9,956 nt of DNA from JARROD01 sp037384225 (GCA_037384225.1 JARROD010000225.1:1-9956), one strand, 5' to 3'; shown: positions 1-6,784, numbered from the stretch's first letter. Notes: a model not told the origin generated them from the sequence alone. A program made the numbers and translations.

Positions 1-282
1 CGGTTGGGCACACAATTTGCTTTTGTTTTATTGCAATAGTTTTAATGCAATAGTTTTATTTATGTAGTTGTAGCTTCTCAATAACCCGAAGTATCGTGCC
101 TTCGATCCGGCGGTAGCTGGCCCAGACACGCTGCAAGTACATCCGTGTAAGCTTGGCGTCGGCATCCATGCCTCCGCCAGTCTGGGCCAGCTACCGCCGG
201 ATGGCCGCCTGACATTGTGCCGGCCCCAGGTTATTGAGAAGTTACAACTGTTGTTAATAAAAGCAAATTGTGTGCCCAACCG
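1..282. repeat. Nested palindromic repeat element (MITE-like)
   Basis: Three concentric inverted repeats are visible. The outermost pair, 1-24 and 259-282, is a perfect 24-bp match and may extend past the left edge of the window. The middle pair, 67-86 and 229-248, matches over 20 bp with one mismatch and contains the core CTTCTCAATAACC. The inner pair, 105-127 and 180-202, is a perfect 23-bp match around a 52-nt loop. The left arm is longer than the right because of an AT-rich insert at 25-66. No transposase is encoded; the 83-aa minus-strand reading frame through it is a by-product of the palindrome. A shortened relative lies at 2211-2282, so this is a dispersed family. A non-autonomous mobile element or long REP/BIME-like repeat are both possible. 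Confidence 0.8.
32..58. repeat. Two-copy 13-bp direct repeat inside the palindromic element
   Basis: TGCAATAGTTTTA occurs at 32-44 and again at 46-58, a period of 14 bp. It lies in the left arm only and accounts for much of the extra length of that arm compared with the right one. It looks like a local tandem duplication. Confidence 0.75.
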
Positions 283-340
283 GTGATGCGCGCTTGATTG
301 ACCCGGGGCCGTTTTGGAGGCCCGGCAAAAAGATCAGGTT

Positions 341-385
341 TTTAAATGCTGAGTGTTTAAATGCATGGCGTTTAAACGCATAGTG
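341..385. repeat. Three 15-bp tandem repeats upstream of cheV
   Basis: Three consecutive 15-bp units start with TTTAAATGC or TTTAAACGC (341-355, 356-370, 371-385). They share TTTAAAYGC and diverge in the last six bases. They sit about 90-135 bp upstream of the cheV start codon, a plausible place for promoter or operator elements. The middle AAATGCATGG and last AAACGCATAG differ enough that this is not a very recent duplication. No function can be assigned; iterated regulator binding or slippage are both possible. Confidence 0.65.
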
Positions 386-423
386 TATGATTGCGCCTCC
401 GGTCCGGTGGGGTTACGTGGTAA

Positions 424-455
424 GCCCGTCCAAACCCGTCCGGGTTTGTTCGGGC
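424..455 (+). promoter_or_regulatory. Leader hairpin before cheV
   Basis: GCCCG..CAAACCC at 424-437 is complementary to GGGTTTG..CGGGC at 442-455, leaving a 4-nt loop and two mismatched positions in each arm. No T-run follows, so it is not a classical intrinsic terminator. It ends about 20 nt before the cheV start codon and just ahead of the AGAGG ribosome site (464-468), so it could affect mRNA stability or translation. Its role is inferred from position only. Confidence 0.45.
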
Positions 456-475
456 CTGCGTAGAGAGGAACATTA

Positions 476-1141
476 ATGAGCAGTGTACTGGATAGTGTCA
501 ATAAGCGAACCCAATTGGTCGGGCAGAACCGGCTGGAGTTACTACTGTTTAGATTGGGGGGGAAACAGTTATACGGTATCAATGTATTTAAGGTAAAAGA
601 GGTGTTGCAATGCCCGGTGTTGAATGAAATTCCCAGGCGTAATCCGGTGGTGCGCGGGGTGGCCCACATTCGCGGTGGCACCCTCTCGATTCTGGACATG
701 AACCTCGCCACCGGCCACCCGTCGTTGGACAATATCGACGACTGCTTTGTGATTATCACCGAATACAATCGCTCCACACAGGGTTTTTTGGTGCGCGCAG
801 TGGAGCGTATCGTCAATTTGAACTGGGAGAATATTCACCTGCCGCCAAAAGGCACGGGCAAGGAAAATTACCTCACCGCGGTCACTGAAGTGGAGGGGAA
901 GCTGGTTGAAATCATCGACGTGGAGAAAATCCTGGCGGAAGTGTCGTCCCCCAATCAAGAGGTCAGTGCCGAACTGATCGAAGACGGGATCGCCGAACGG
1001 GTGGTGCGCAAGCATGTGTTGATTGTCGATGACTCCACCATCGCCCGCAAACAGATTCAGCGCGTGGTGGAATCCATGGGTGTTCAAACCACCACCAAAA
1101 ATACACTTTTACCGCTGAAACCCGAGCCAACCCCAATCTGA
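476..1141 (+). CDS. cheV: Truncated CheV: CheW-like coupling domain plus stub of receiver domain
   Basis: CheV is a chemotaxis scaffold that links receptors to CheA through a CheW-like domain and is tuned by phosphorylation of a C-terminal receiver (REC) domain. The ATG is preceded by AGAGG at good spacing. Residues about 20-160 form the CheW-like domain (LLLFRLGGKQLYGI, NPVVRGVAHIRG, LDMN). Residues 180-187 (HVLIVDDS) begin REC with its acidic pair D185/D186. After TTTK (205-208) the frame runs into unrelated residues and stops at 221, whereas family members run to roughly 300-315. The missing REC C-terminus is present downstream in another frame (1102-1314). The central REC segment with the phospho-acceptor Asp is gone. 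The product may still act as a CheW-like coupler but cannot be phospho-regulated. An assembly error is the main alternative. Confidence 0.88.
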   Translation: MSSVLDSVNKRTQLVGQNRLELLLFRLGGKQLYGINVFKVKEVLQCPVLNEIPRRNPVVRGVAHIRGGTLSILDMNLATGHPSLDNIDDCFVIITEYNRSTQGFLVRAVERIVNLNWENIHLPPKGTGKENYLTAVTEVEGKLVEIIDVEKILAEVSSPNQEVSAELIEDGIAERVVRKHVLIVDDSTIARKQIQRVVESMGVQTTTKNTLLPLKPEPTPI

Positions 1142-1314
1142 AAAACCTGCATATTATTCTGCACACCTCCCTGAGCGGCGTCTTTAACGAAGCCATGATA
1201 AAAAAGGTCGGTGCCGACGATTTTCTGCCTAAATTCAACCCGGATGAACTGGCCAAGCGTGTCAATCACCAGATTAAAAGGATCACGGGTGAGGATGTAC
1301 TGGGACAGGATTAG
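1102..1314 (+). pseudogene. cheV: 3' remnant of cheV receiver domain, out of frame
   Basis: Read from 1102, this stretch encodes 70 residues beginning YTFTAETR and containing ILHTSLSGVFNEAM and KKVGADDFLPKF, then a natural stop at 1312-1314. This is the usual end of CheV: the conserved Thr of LHTS and the conserved Lys of PKF are both kept. It is one frame away from the upstream cheV reading frame. Joining the two halves leaves about 35-40 residues unaccounted for, including the SDIEMP-type phosphorylation motif. So the lesion is a deletion of a length not divisible by three, with the junction near 1097-1104. The remnant has no start codon or ribosome site of its own. Confidence 0.85.
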
Positions 1315-1337
1315 TCAATGTTTTATACAGTGGCAAG

Positions 1338-2198
1338 ATGCTGAGCCGGCGACCTATGCTCGATCAAAAAGACTTTGAAATTTTTCGCCTGTTTTTACAG
1401 CGGGCCTGCGGTATATTTCTGGGTGAAAATAAACAATACCTGGTTTCCGCGCGCATCCGCCGTATTCTGGTGGAAAATGAACTGGACTCTCTGGCCGCGC
1501 TGGTGGAAAAAATGAAACACGCGCGCTATTCAAGATTGCGCGAACAGGTGATTGACGCCATGACTACCAACGAAACCTTCTGGTTTCGTGACACCTATCC
1601 GTACGAGTACCTGAAAAACACCCTGTTGCTGGATTTGCAGCAGCGCAGAGGGGAGGGCGGTGGTATTCGCATTTGGTCGGCGGCCTGCTCCTCGGGCCAG
1701 GAACCCTATTCCATTAGCATGGCCGTGGAGGAGTACCGGCTGGCATTTTCGGGAATCTGTCCGCGCCCTGTGGAGATTGTCGCCACCGATCTCTCCAGTC
1801 GCATGCTGGAGCAGGCGCGCCGCGGAGACTACGACAAATTTTCCGTGGTGCGGGGGTTGGCGAAGGAACGGCTGCAGGCGTTTTTCGACAGTGTTGTCGA
1901 CAACGGCAAGGAACAACTGTGGCGGGTTAAACCGCAGGTGAGAAACCGGGTGGAATTCCGGACCCTCAACCTGCTGGACTCCTATCTCGGGCTGGGCAAG
2001 TTCGATATTATTTTTTGTCGCAACGTGCTGATTTACTTCTCCGCCGACCTCAAGCGGGACATTCTGCGCCGCCTGCACGGCTCGCTGAACCCCGGGGGCG
2101 TGTTGTTTTTAGGCTCTTCGGAAGGGCTGGCGGGTGTGGCCGACCTGTTTGAAATGGTCCATTGCAACCCGGGCATTATCTACCGTAAAAAGAATTAG
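1338..2198 (+). CDS. cheR: CheR, chemotaxis receptor glutamate O-methyltransferase
   Basis: CheR transfers a methyl group from S-adenosylmethionine to glutamates on chemoreceptors, opposing CheB during adaptation. The 286-aa product has the short N-terminal helical domain (about 8-80) with TTNETFWFRD at its end. The Rossmann methyltransferase domain follows: SAM motif IWSAACSSGQEPYS, VATDLSSRML, the FCRNVLIYF motif, and GGVLFLGSSEGL near the end. All key elements are present and the length matches Pseudomonas CheR. The start is uncertain: ATG 1338 and ATG 1356 are in frame, neither has a good Shine-Dalgarno, and family alignment from memory slightly favours 1356. It lies 23 bp after the cheV remnant, so it was probably co-transcribed and translated right behind cheV. 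The early cheV stop now leaves about 200 nt untranslated before it. Confidence 0.95.
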   Translation: MLSRRPMLDQKDFEIFRLFLQRACGIFLGENKQYLVSARIRRILVENELDSLAALVEKMKHARYSRLREQVIDAMTTNETFWFRDTYPYEYLKNTLLLDLQQRRGEGGGIRIWSAACSSGQEPYSISMAVEEYRLAFSGICPRPVEIVATDLSSRMLEQARRGDYDKFSVVRGLAKERLQAFFDSVVDNGKEQLWRVKPQVRNRVEFRTLNLLDSYLGLGKFDIIFCRNVLIYFSADLKRDILRRLHGSLNPGGVLFLGSSEGLAGVADLFEMVHCNPGIIYRKKN

Positions 2199-2210
2199 GT
2201 GAAGCGGATA

Positions 2211-2282
2211 TAACATCTCAATAACCCGCTACCGCCGGATGGCCGCCTGACACTGTGCCAATCCCGGGTTATTGGGACGTTA
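2211..2282. repeat. Second, shortened copy of the palindromic repeat
   Basis: Terminal inverted repeats of 17 bp (2211-2227 TAACATCTCAATAACCC; 2266-2282) match at 15 of 17 positions and correspond to the middle arms of the 1-282 element. The interior 2228-2259 matches 190-221 of that element at 31 of 32 positions. This copy lacks the outer arms and the whole left half and loop of the inner palindrome. It begins 12 bp after the cheR stop codon. Confidence 0.82.
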
Positions 2283-2315
2283 CAAATGGATGTGATGGGA
2301 AACGGTATTGCCGCG

Positions 2316-2339
2316 AAAGCGGAAAGTGTTTGCCGCTTT
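2316..2339 (+). other. Small hairpin downstream of cheR
   Basis: AAAGCGG (2316-2322) and CCGCTTT (2333-2339) form a 7-bp stem with a 10-nt loop, followed by GTTTTAACGG. It lies about 120 bp after the cheR stop. A weak terminator for the cheV-cheR unit is possible, but the T-run is short and interrupted, so this is only a candidate. Confidence 0.35.
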
Positions 2340-2372
2340 GTTTTAACGGTTCCCGCACAGACTTTATCTTCC

Positions 2373-2388
2373 TTAAGAAAATTCTTAA
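2373..2388. promoter_or_regulatory. AT-rich dyad, candidate activator site upstream of flgB promoter
   Basis: TTAAGAA (2373-2379) and TTCTTAA (2382-2388) form a perfect 7-bp inverted repeat with a 2-bp centre. It is centred about 65 bp upstream of the predicted sigma-54 transcription start. Sigma-54 flagellar promoters need an enhancer-binding activator (FleR/FlrC class), but I do not recognise this as a known box for one. The role is inferred from symmetry and position. Confidence 0.35.
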
Positions 2389-2419
2389 AAAACAATAGCT
2401 TAATGCTTACTTTAAGGTC

Positions 2420-2435
2420 TGGCACAGCGCTTGCA
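2420..2435 (+). promoter_or_regulatory. Sigma-54 (RpoN) promoter for flgBCDE
   Basis: TGGCACAGCGCTTGCA matches the -24/-12 consensus TGGCACG-N4-TTGCW at every fixed position except the seventh. The GG and GC doublets have exact family spacing. Transcription should begin near 2446, about 50 bp before the flgB ATG. Rod and hook operons in polar flagellates are class III genes driven by RpoN with a FleR/FlrC-type activator, so the location is as expected. Confidence 0.9.
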
Positions 2436-2440
2436 TTTCT

Positions 2441-2462
2441 CAGGGGTATAGCAGGGGTATAG
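2441..2462. repeat. 11-bp tandem duplication at the predicted flgB transcription start
   Basis: CAGGGGTATAG is repeated exactly at 2441-2451 and 2452-2462. The predicted sigma-54 start falls inside the first copy, so the second lies in the 5' leader. One helical turn is duplicated while the promoter core is left untouched. Confidence 0.8.
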
Positions 2463-2497
2463 CGCCTTGTCACGGCAATTGTTCAGGAGTGAGTTCC

Positions 2498-2899
2498 ATG
2501 TCTATCAGCTTTGAAAAAGCACTTGGCATCCACGCCACAGCACTGAAGCTGCGCGCTCAGCGCGCCGCGTTACTGGCGGACAACCTGGCTAACGTGGACA
2601 CGCCCAACTTTAAAGCGCGGGATATCAATTTTCAGGATTTGCTCAAACGGCAAACCGCCCACCAGGCGCCCGCTTTTGCCATGGTGAGCACGCACAAAAA
2701 ACACCGGGTGGAAGCGGCGGCGGCAACCCGGGATGAAGTGTTGTACCGCATTCCCCAGCAGCCATCCATCGACGGCAATACTGTCGAAGAGCAGGTCGAG
2801 CACGCCGAGTTTACAAAAAATGTACTGGCGTATCAGGCCAGTTTCAGATTTTTGGACGGCCGCTTTAAAGGCCTGAAAACGGCCATTAAAGGCGAATAA
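2498..2899 (+). CDS. flgB: FlgB, proximal rod protein
   Basis: FlgB is a rod subunit at the base of the flagellar axis, exported by the flagellar type III apparatus into the periplasm. The 133-aa product has the rod-family N-terminal signature LADNLANVDTPNFKARDINF (about residues 27-46) and a helical C-terminal segment (VEEQVEHAEFTKNVLAYQASFRFL). There is no cleaved signal peptide, as expected. I choose ATG 2498 because AGGAG (2485-2489) sits 8 nt upstream; a longer in-frame GTG start at 2489 would overlap that ribosome site. It is the first gene after the sigma-54 promoter. Length is normal for the family. Confidence 0.96.
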   Translation: MSISFEKALGIHATALKLRAQRAALLADNLANVDTPNFKARDINFQDLLKRQTAHQAPAFAMVSTHKKHRVEAAAATRDEVLYRIPQQPSIDGNTVEEQVEHAEFTKNVLAYQASFRFLDGRFKGLKTAIKGE

Positions 2900-2946
2900 A
2901 TAGCAAGCGAATAAGTTGTAGGCGAACACTAAGCGAGGTAAACATC

Positions 2947-3399
2947 ATGTCATTGGGAAATATATTCGATATTGCCGGCTCCGGCATGAACGCTCAGAGT
3001 ATTCGCTTGAATACCACCGCCAGTAATATCGCCAACGCCGACAGCGCCAGTTCCAGCTCCGGCAGCGTTTATCGGGGCCGCCATCCGGTATTTGCCGCGG
3101 CGCAGCGAGAGGCGTTGGGTTTTTTCCAGCCGGCGCCGGTCGCCGGCGGCAATAACATAGGGCTGGACAACGCCGGCGTGCGGGTGCTGGGCATTGTTGA
3201 AAGTGACGCGCCCCTCGAGCGCCGCTACGAACCGGATAACCCCCTGGCCGATGCGGAAGGTTATGTGTTTTACCCCAATGTCAATGTGGTTGAGGAAATG
3301 ACGAATATGATTTCCGCATCGCGCTCCTTTCAGATGAATGTGGAAGTGATGAATTCAGCCAAACAAATGATTCAGCGAACGCTGACGATGGGCCAGTAA
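2947..3399 (+). CDS. flgC: FlgC, proximal rod protein
   Basis: FlgC polymerises with FlgB and FlgF into the proximal rod. The 150-aa product starts with MSLGNIFDIAGSGM and has the rod signature RLNTTASNIANADSA (about residues 20-34). The C-terminal helix NVVEEMTNMISASRSFQMN (about 113-131) is the standard rod/hook C-terminal motif. AGGT (2937-2940) lies 6 nt before the ATG. It begins 47 bp after flgB. It is somewhat longer than the enteric protein, mainly in the serine-rich and glycine-rich middle, which is common in marine gammaproteobacteria. Confidence 0.96.
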   Translation: MSLGNIFDIAGSGMNAQSIRLNTTASNIANADSASSSSGSVYRGRHPVFAAAQREALGFFQPAPVAGGNNIGLDNAGVRVLGIVESDAPLERRYEPDNPLADAEGYVFYPNVNVVEEMTNMISASRSFQMNVEVMNSAKQMIQRTLTMGQ

Positions 3400-3431
3400 C
3401 ACTGAGGGTTTCAACGGGTGAGGAATAAGCC

Positions 3432-4166
3432 ATGACTGATGTCAACTCCACCTATAGTGCCGGCAGCGTATTGAGTGATTACTCGATCTCCAAAACGCAG
3501 CAGGATGAGACCAAGAACAATGATCTTGGCCAGAGCGCGTTTTTAGAGTTGATGATTACCCAACTAAACAACCAGGATCCGCTAAATCCCCAGGAAAACG
3601 GCGAGTTTATTTCGCAGCTGGCCCAGTTCAGTTCCGTTGAAGGGCTTGAACGTCTGAATGAAAGCTTCGACGGCTTCAGCGCCAATTTTCTTTCCAATCA
3701 GGCTTTGCAGGCTTCCTCGCTGGTGGGGCGCTCGGTGACGGTGCCGACGGACACCGCCATTCTCGATTCGGGGGGACTGGTATCCGGGGTGTTCGAGCTG
3801 CCGTCGAGTACCTCAAACGCGAGTATTTCCGTTTATTCGCAAGCCGGGGCGTTACTGCAGGAAATCGATCTGGGCGCGCAGTCCGCGGGGGAAAAGGTTT
3901 TTCGCTGGGACGGGCTGCATTTGGAGCTGGACGGGGAAATGGTGGATTGGGTTGGCGATGTTGGCGAAGATGAAATGCCCGCTGCCCTGGGCCCCGGGTC
4001 CTACACCGTCAAGGTTAACGCGTTGGTCGACGGTGAGGCGACGCAAATGGATACGGCGCTCAGCGCCAACGTCAACAGCGTCACCGTCGGCACTGACGGC
4101 GGTTTGATACTGAATCTGGCCGGGTTGGGCGCGGTGAGTCTGGGGGACGTCAAGTTGTTCAATTGA
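3432..4166 (+). CDS. flgD: FlgD, hook-capping protein
   Basis: FlgD forms the temporary cap on the growing hook and guides FlgE assembly. The N-terminal domain (about 30-80) carries the family hallmark LGQSAFLELMITQLNNQDPL followed by FISQLAQFSSVEGLE. The C-terminal half has the FlgD Ig-like/Tudor-like layout (VSGVFELP, ISVYSQAGALLQEIDLG, KVFRWDG, GPGSYTVKVNALVDGE). GAGGA stands 8 nt before the ATG. Length (244 aa) is typical. It is 32 bp downstream of flgC, in the same transcription unit. Confidence 0.95.
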   Translation: MTDVNSTYSAGSVLSDYSISKTQQDETKNNDLGQSAFLELMITQLNNQDPLNPQENGEFISQLAQFSSVEGLERLNESFDGFSANFLSNQALQASSLVGRSVTVPTDTAILDSGGLVSGVFELPSSTSNASISVYSQAGALLQEIDLGAQSAGEKVFRWDGLHLELDGEMVDWVGDVGEDEMPAALGPGSYTVKVNALVDGEATQMDTALSANVNSVTVGTDGGLILNLAGLGAVSLGDVKLFN

Positions 4167-4277
4167 GTCCTTTTGGACGACCCGAAACATATAAAAAGGG
4201 GTCTGCGCATTGGTTTGCATATCCCTAAGGGCCTGTGACGTTATTTCTTTACAGGGTCTAAGTAACAGGAGAGAGTT

Positions 4278-6758
4278 ATGCCTTTCAACACCGCGTTAAG
4301 TGGCATTCGAGCCGCGTCCTCGGATCTTAGGATTACGGGTAACAATATCGCCAACGCCTCAACCACGGGGTTTAAATCCTCCCGGGCCGAGTTCGGGGAT
4401 GTCTACGCCACCACCATTCTCGGCGGCGGGCAAAACCTGATCGGCAGCGGCGTCCGGGTTAGCGACGTGGCCCAACAGTTTGACCAGGGCAATATTTCAT
4501 TTACCGAAAGCACCCTCGACCTCGCCATCAGTGGCGCCGGCTTTTTTGTCGTCAGTCAGGACGGCGACCGACTCTACAGCCGGGCGGGCAATTTCGGGCT
4601 CGACGATGAAGGTTATGTGGTCAACAATGTCGGCGCTCGCCTACAGGGATTTTCCGCCGATGACGCCGGCAATATCAGCGGTGTTATCGGTGATCTGCAG
4701 ATCCAGGCCGGCAACCAGCCGCCGCAGTTGACCACCCAGGTCGAGTCCCAGGTGAACCTGGATTCACGCGAAGATGTGCTGCAAAGCATAGGGACCGCAC
4801 TGTCGACGGACGGCACCCTGGTTGGCGACGCCCAGACCGGTCTGCAGGCTCCGGTTACCACCACCGTTGTGGGCAACGATGTTCCTTTCCCCTCGCCGGC
4901 GTTTGATTTTACCGCCAATACCATTAATTTTGATGTCACGCTGAACAATTCCTCCGGCAACAACGGCACTGTCTCCGTGGTCCTGAACTTTGTCAACGGC
5001 TCCCCCGCCAGTCTCGGCAATCTCAACGATGCCAATGCCATGGTGGCGGCCATCAACGCCCAGTTGTTCAACCCCACCGTGGCGGGACAATCGGCAATCG
5101 ATGTGGTGGCTTCGGTGGTAGAGAACACCACCACGGGGGAATTTCATATCGAACTGCAGGGGCTGGAGGCCGGAGAGACGTCCACCGTCAGTGTCAGCAG
5201 CGGTGCCAATGCCGATGTTATCGGGCTGGATGGTAATCCCAGTGACAGCTCCGGGACGCCGGCGGCGAACAACGGCTACGAATCCACATCGATGGACATT
5301 ATTGACCCCTCCGGCGACACGGTGAGCTATACCAGCCAGCGCTACGCCAGCGCGGCGGAGACAGCCTCCGAGTTAAATGCCCTGGCGGGTGTATCAGCCA
5401 CGGCTACCACCACTGCCATCTTGAGGGGGCAGCAAAGTCTTCCCGCGGATCCCACCGACACGGGTTATGTGAATCAAAGCGGCAATTTGGTAATTACGCT
5501 CAATGGTGTGGATTTGACCAGCAACAGCCTTTTGGAGCTGGAGGCGGAGATCAACGCGCTTTCCAGCTCAACACTGCCTGGGATTAGCGCCTCCTATGAC
5601 GCCGGCAGCGGCGATTTGATTGTGACATCGGCGATCGGCGATGACCTGAGCTTCTCCATCTCCAGTCCCGACGAGGGTGACAGTATCGAAGTGCAGGGCG
5701 GCAACTCCATCTCGACGGCGGAAGTGCTTGAAATTGACACCGACAACACCTTGCTGACACCTACTTCGGGGTCGAGAAATGTGCTCGCGGCGGGCGGCAA
5801 CGCCATCGTTACCGGCGGCACCATCGATCTGGTACTGGACGAAGGCTACAACATTGACAATATTACCCCCTTCGGCTTTCTGTTCAGCGCCAACTACGCC
5901 GCCAACGCCGAACCGGTGGTGCTCAACGAATTCGACCCCAACGATCAAACCACCTACAACCACGCCACCTCACTGACGATTTACGACAGCCTGGGCAACG
6001 CCCATGTCATGACGCAATACTTTGTCAAACAGGACTACAACCCGGACGACCCCTTGACCTCGCCCAACCACTGGCTGATGTACGTACTGATCGACGGCCA
6101 GGACATCGGCGACCCGGTACCTGGGGAAACCGAACCGACGCGGGAATCCTACAACATTCACTTCAACCAGAACGGCAGCCTGAACCCCACGCTCTCCGAC
6201 ACCCTACTGATATCCAACTGGGTGCCGCTCGATGAAAATGGCGAGCCCAACGGAGCCCTTGGGCCGCTGAACGTACTGGCGGGAGGAACCACCCCGATTC
6301 CGGATCCGCCCACCAGCTCCAACTTTGAAATCATGCTCAACGGCTCGACCCAATTCGGCAACGACTTTGCGGTAAACAGCGTCGACCAAAATGGCTATAC
6401 CACCGGTCGTCTATCGGGTGTCAGCATTGACGCAATGGGTGTCGTATTCGCCCGTTTCACCAATGGTGAAGCCCAAGCCATCGCCCAGGTAGCGTTGGCG
6501 GACTTCCCCAACGTACAGGGGTTACAACAGGTAGGGGACACCATGTGGGCGGAAAACTTCGAATCCGGCGTTCCCAACATCAGCTCCCCGGACACCGCCG
6601 CGCTGGGAGTGATTCAATCCGGCGCCCTGGAGGAATCAAACGTAGACCTCTCCCAGCAGCTAGTAGCGCTCATAATAGCCCAGCGCAACTTCCAAGCCAG
6701 CGCCAAAACCATAGAAACCGCCGACCAGACCACCCAAACCATCATCAACCTAAGATAA
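4278..6758 (+). CDS. flgE: FlgE, flagellar hook protein with large central insertion
   Basis: FlgE builds the flexible hook joining rod to filament. The N-terminal rod/hook domain has GNNIANASTTGFKSSRAEFG (21-40), then ISGAGFFVVS and YSRAGNFGLDDEGYVVN (84-116). The C-terminus has GALEESNVDLSQQLVALIIA and RNFQASAKTIETADQ, the standard closing helix. AGGAGAGAG (4267-4275) precedes the ATG. At 826 aa the protein is about double the enteric form. The extra length lies at about residues 165-545, a Ser/Thr/Gly/Asp-rich beta-type region with flagellin IN-like segments (VITLNGVDL, ELEAEINAL), before the usual hook D2 stretch near 555 (HATSLTIYDSLGNAHVMTQY). Large surface-exposed hook domains are known in other bacteria. 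It starts 111 bp after flgD, with no clear promoter in the gap. In relatives flgF follows; here it does not. Confidence 0.95.
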   Translation: MPFNTALSGIRAASSDLRITGNNIANASTTGFKSSRAEFGDVYATTILGGGQNLIGSGVRVSDVAQQFDQGNISFTESTLDLAISGAGFFVVSQDGDRLYSRAGNFGLDDEGYVVNNVGARLQGFSADDAGNISGVIGDLQIQAGNQPPQLTTQVESQVNLDSREDVLQSIGTALSTDGTLVGDAQTGLQAPVTTTVVGNDVPFPSPAFDFTANTINFDVTLNNSSGNNGTVSVVLNFVNGSPASLGNLNDANAMVAAINAQLFNPTVAGQSAIDVVASVVENTTTGEFHIELQGLEAGETSTVSVSSGANADVIGLDGNPSDSSGTPAANNGYESTSMDIIDPSGDTVSYTSQRYASAAETASELNALAGVSATATTTAILRGQQSLPADPTDTGYVNQSGNLVITLNGVDLTSNSLLELEAEINALSSSTLPGISASYDAGSGDLIVTSAIGDDLSFSISSPDEGDSIEVQGGNSISTAEVLEIDTDNTLLTPTSGSRNVLAAGGNAIVTGGTIDLVLDEGYNIDNITPFGFLFSANYAANAEPVVLNEFDPNDQTTYNHATSLTIYDSLGNAHVMTQYFVKQDYNPDDPLTSPNHWLMYVLIDGQDIGDPVPGETEPTRESYNIHFNQNGSLNPTLSDTLLISNWVPLDENGEPNGALGPLNVLAGGTTPIPDPPTSSNFEIMLNGSTQFGNDFAVNSVDQNGYTTGRLSGVSIDAMGVVFARFTNGEAQAIAQVALADFPNVQGLQQVGDTMWAENFESGVPNISSPDTAALGVIQSGALEESNVDLSQQLVALIIAQRNFQASAKTIETADQTTQTIINLR

Positions 6759-6784
6759 CCGCCCACTATACTCAAAACGCCCGC

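Noticed and set aside
28..279. 83-aa minus-strand reading frame in the 5' repeat region
   Set aside because: It lies entirely inside the nested palindrome, so its sequence is dictated by the repeat. It has no recognisable domain and no convincing ribosome site.
302..325. GC-rich hairpin CCGGGGCC...GGCCCGG as a terminator for an upstream gene
   Set aside because: It needs a bulge to pair and is followed by A residues, not T, on the plus strand. No upstream gene end is visible in the window.
311..326. Possible sigma-54 site TTTTGGAGGCCCGGCA upstream of cheV
   Set aside because: The GG and GC doublets are 9 bp apart where the consensus needs 12, so it cannot be a working -24/-12 element.
569..1087. 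Long minus-strand open frames opposite cheV, cheR and flgB
   Set aside because: They are shadow frames of strongly recognised plus-strand genes with GC-rich third positions; none has a domain or ribosome site.
4167..4277. Possible promoter or terminator between flgD and flgE
   Set aside because: The 111-bp gap shows only very short stems (GTCC-TTTT-GGAC and CCTGT...ACAGG) and no good sigma-54, sigma-28 or sigma-70 match. I see nothing definite in it.
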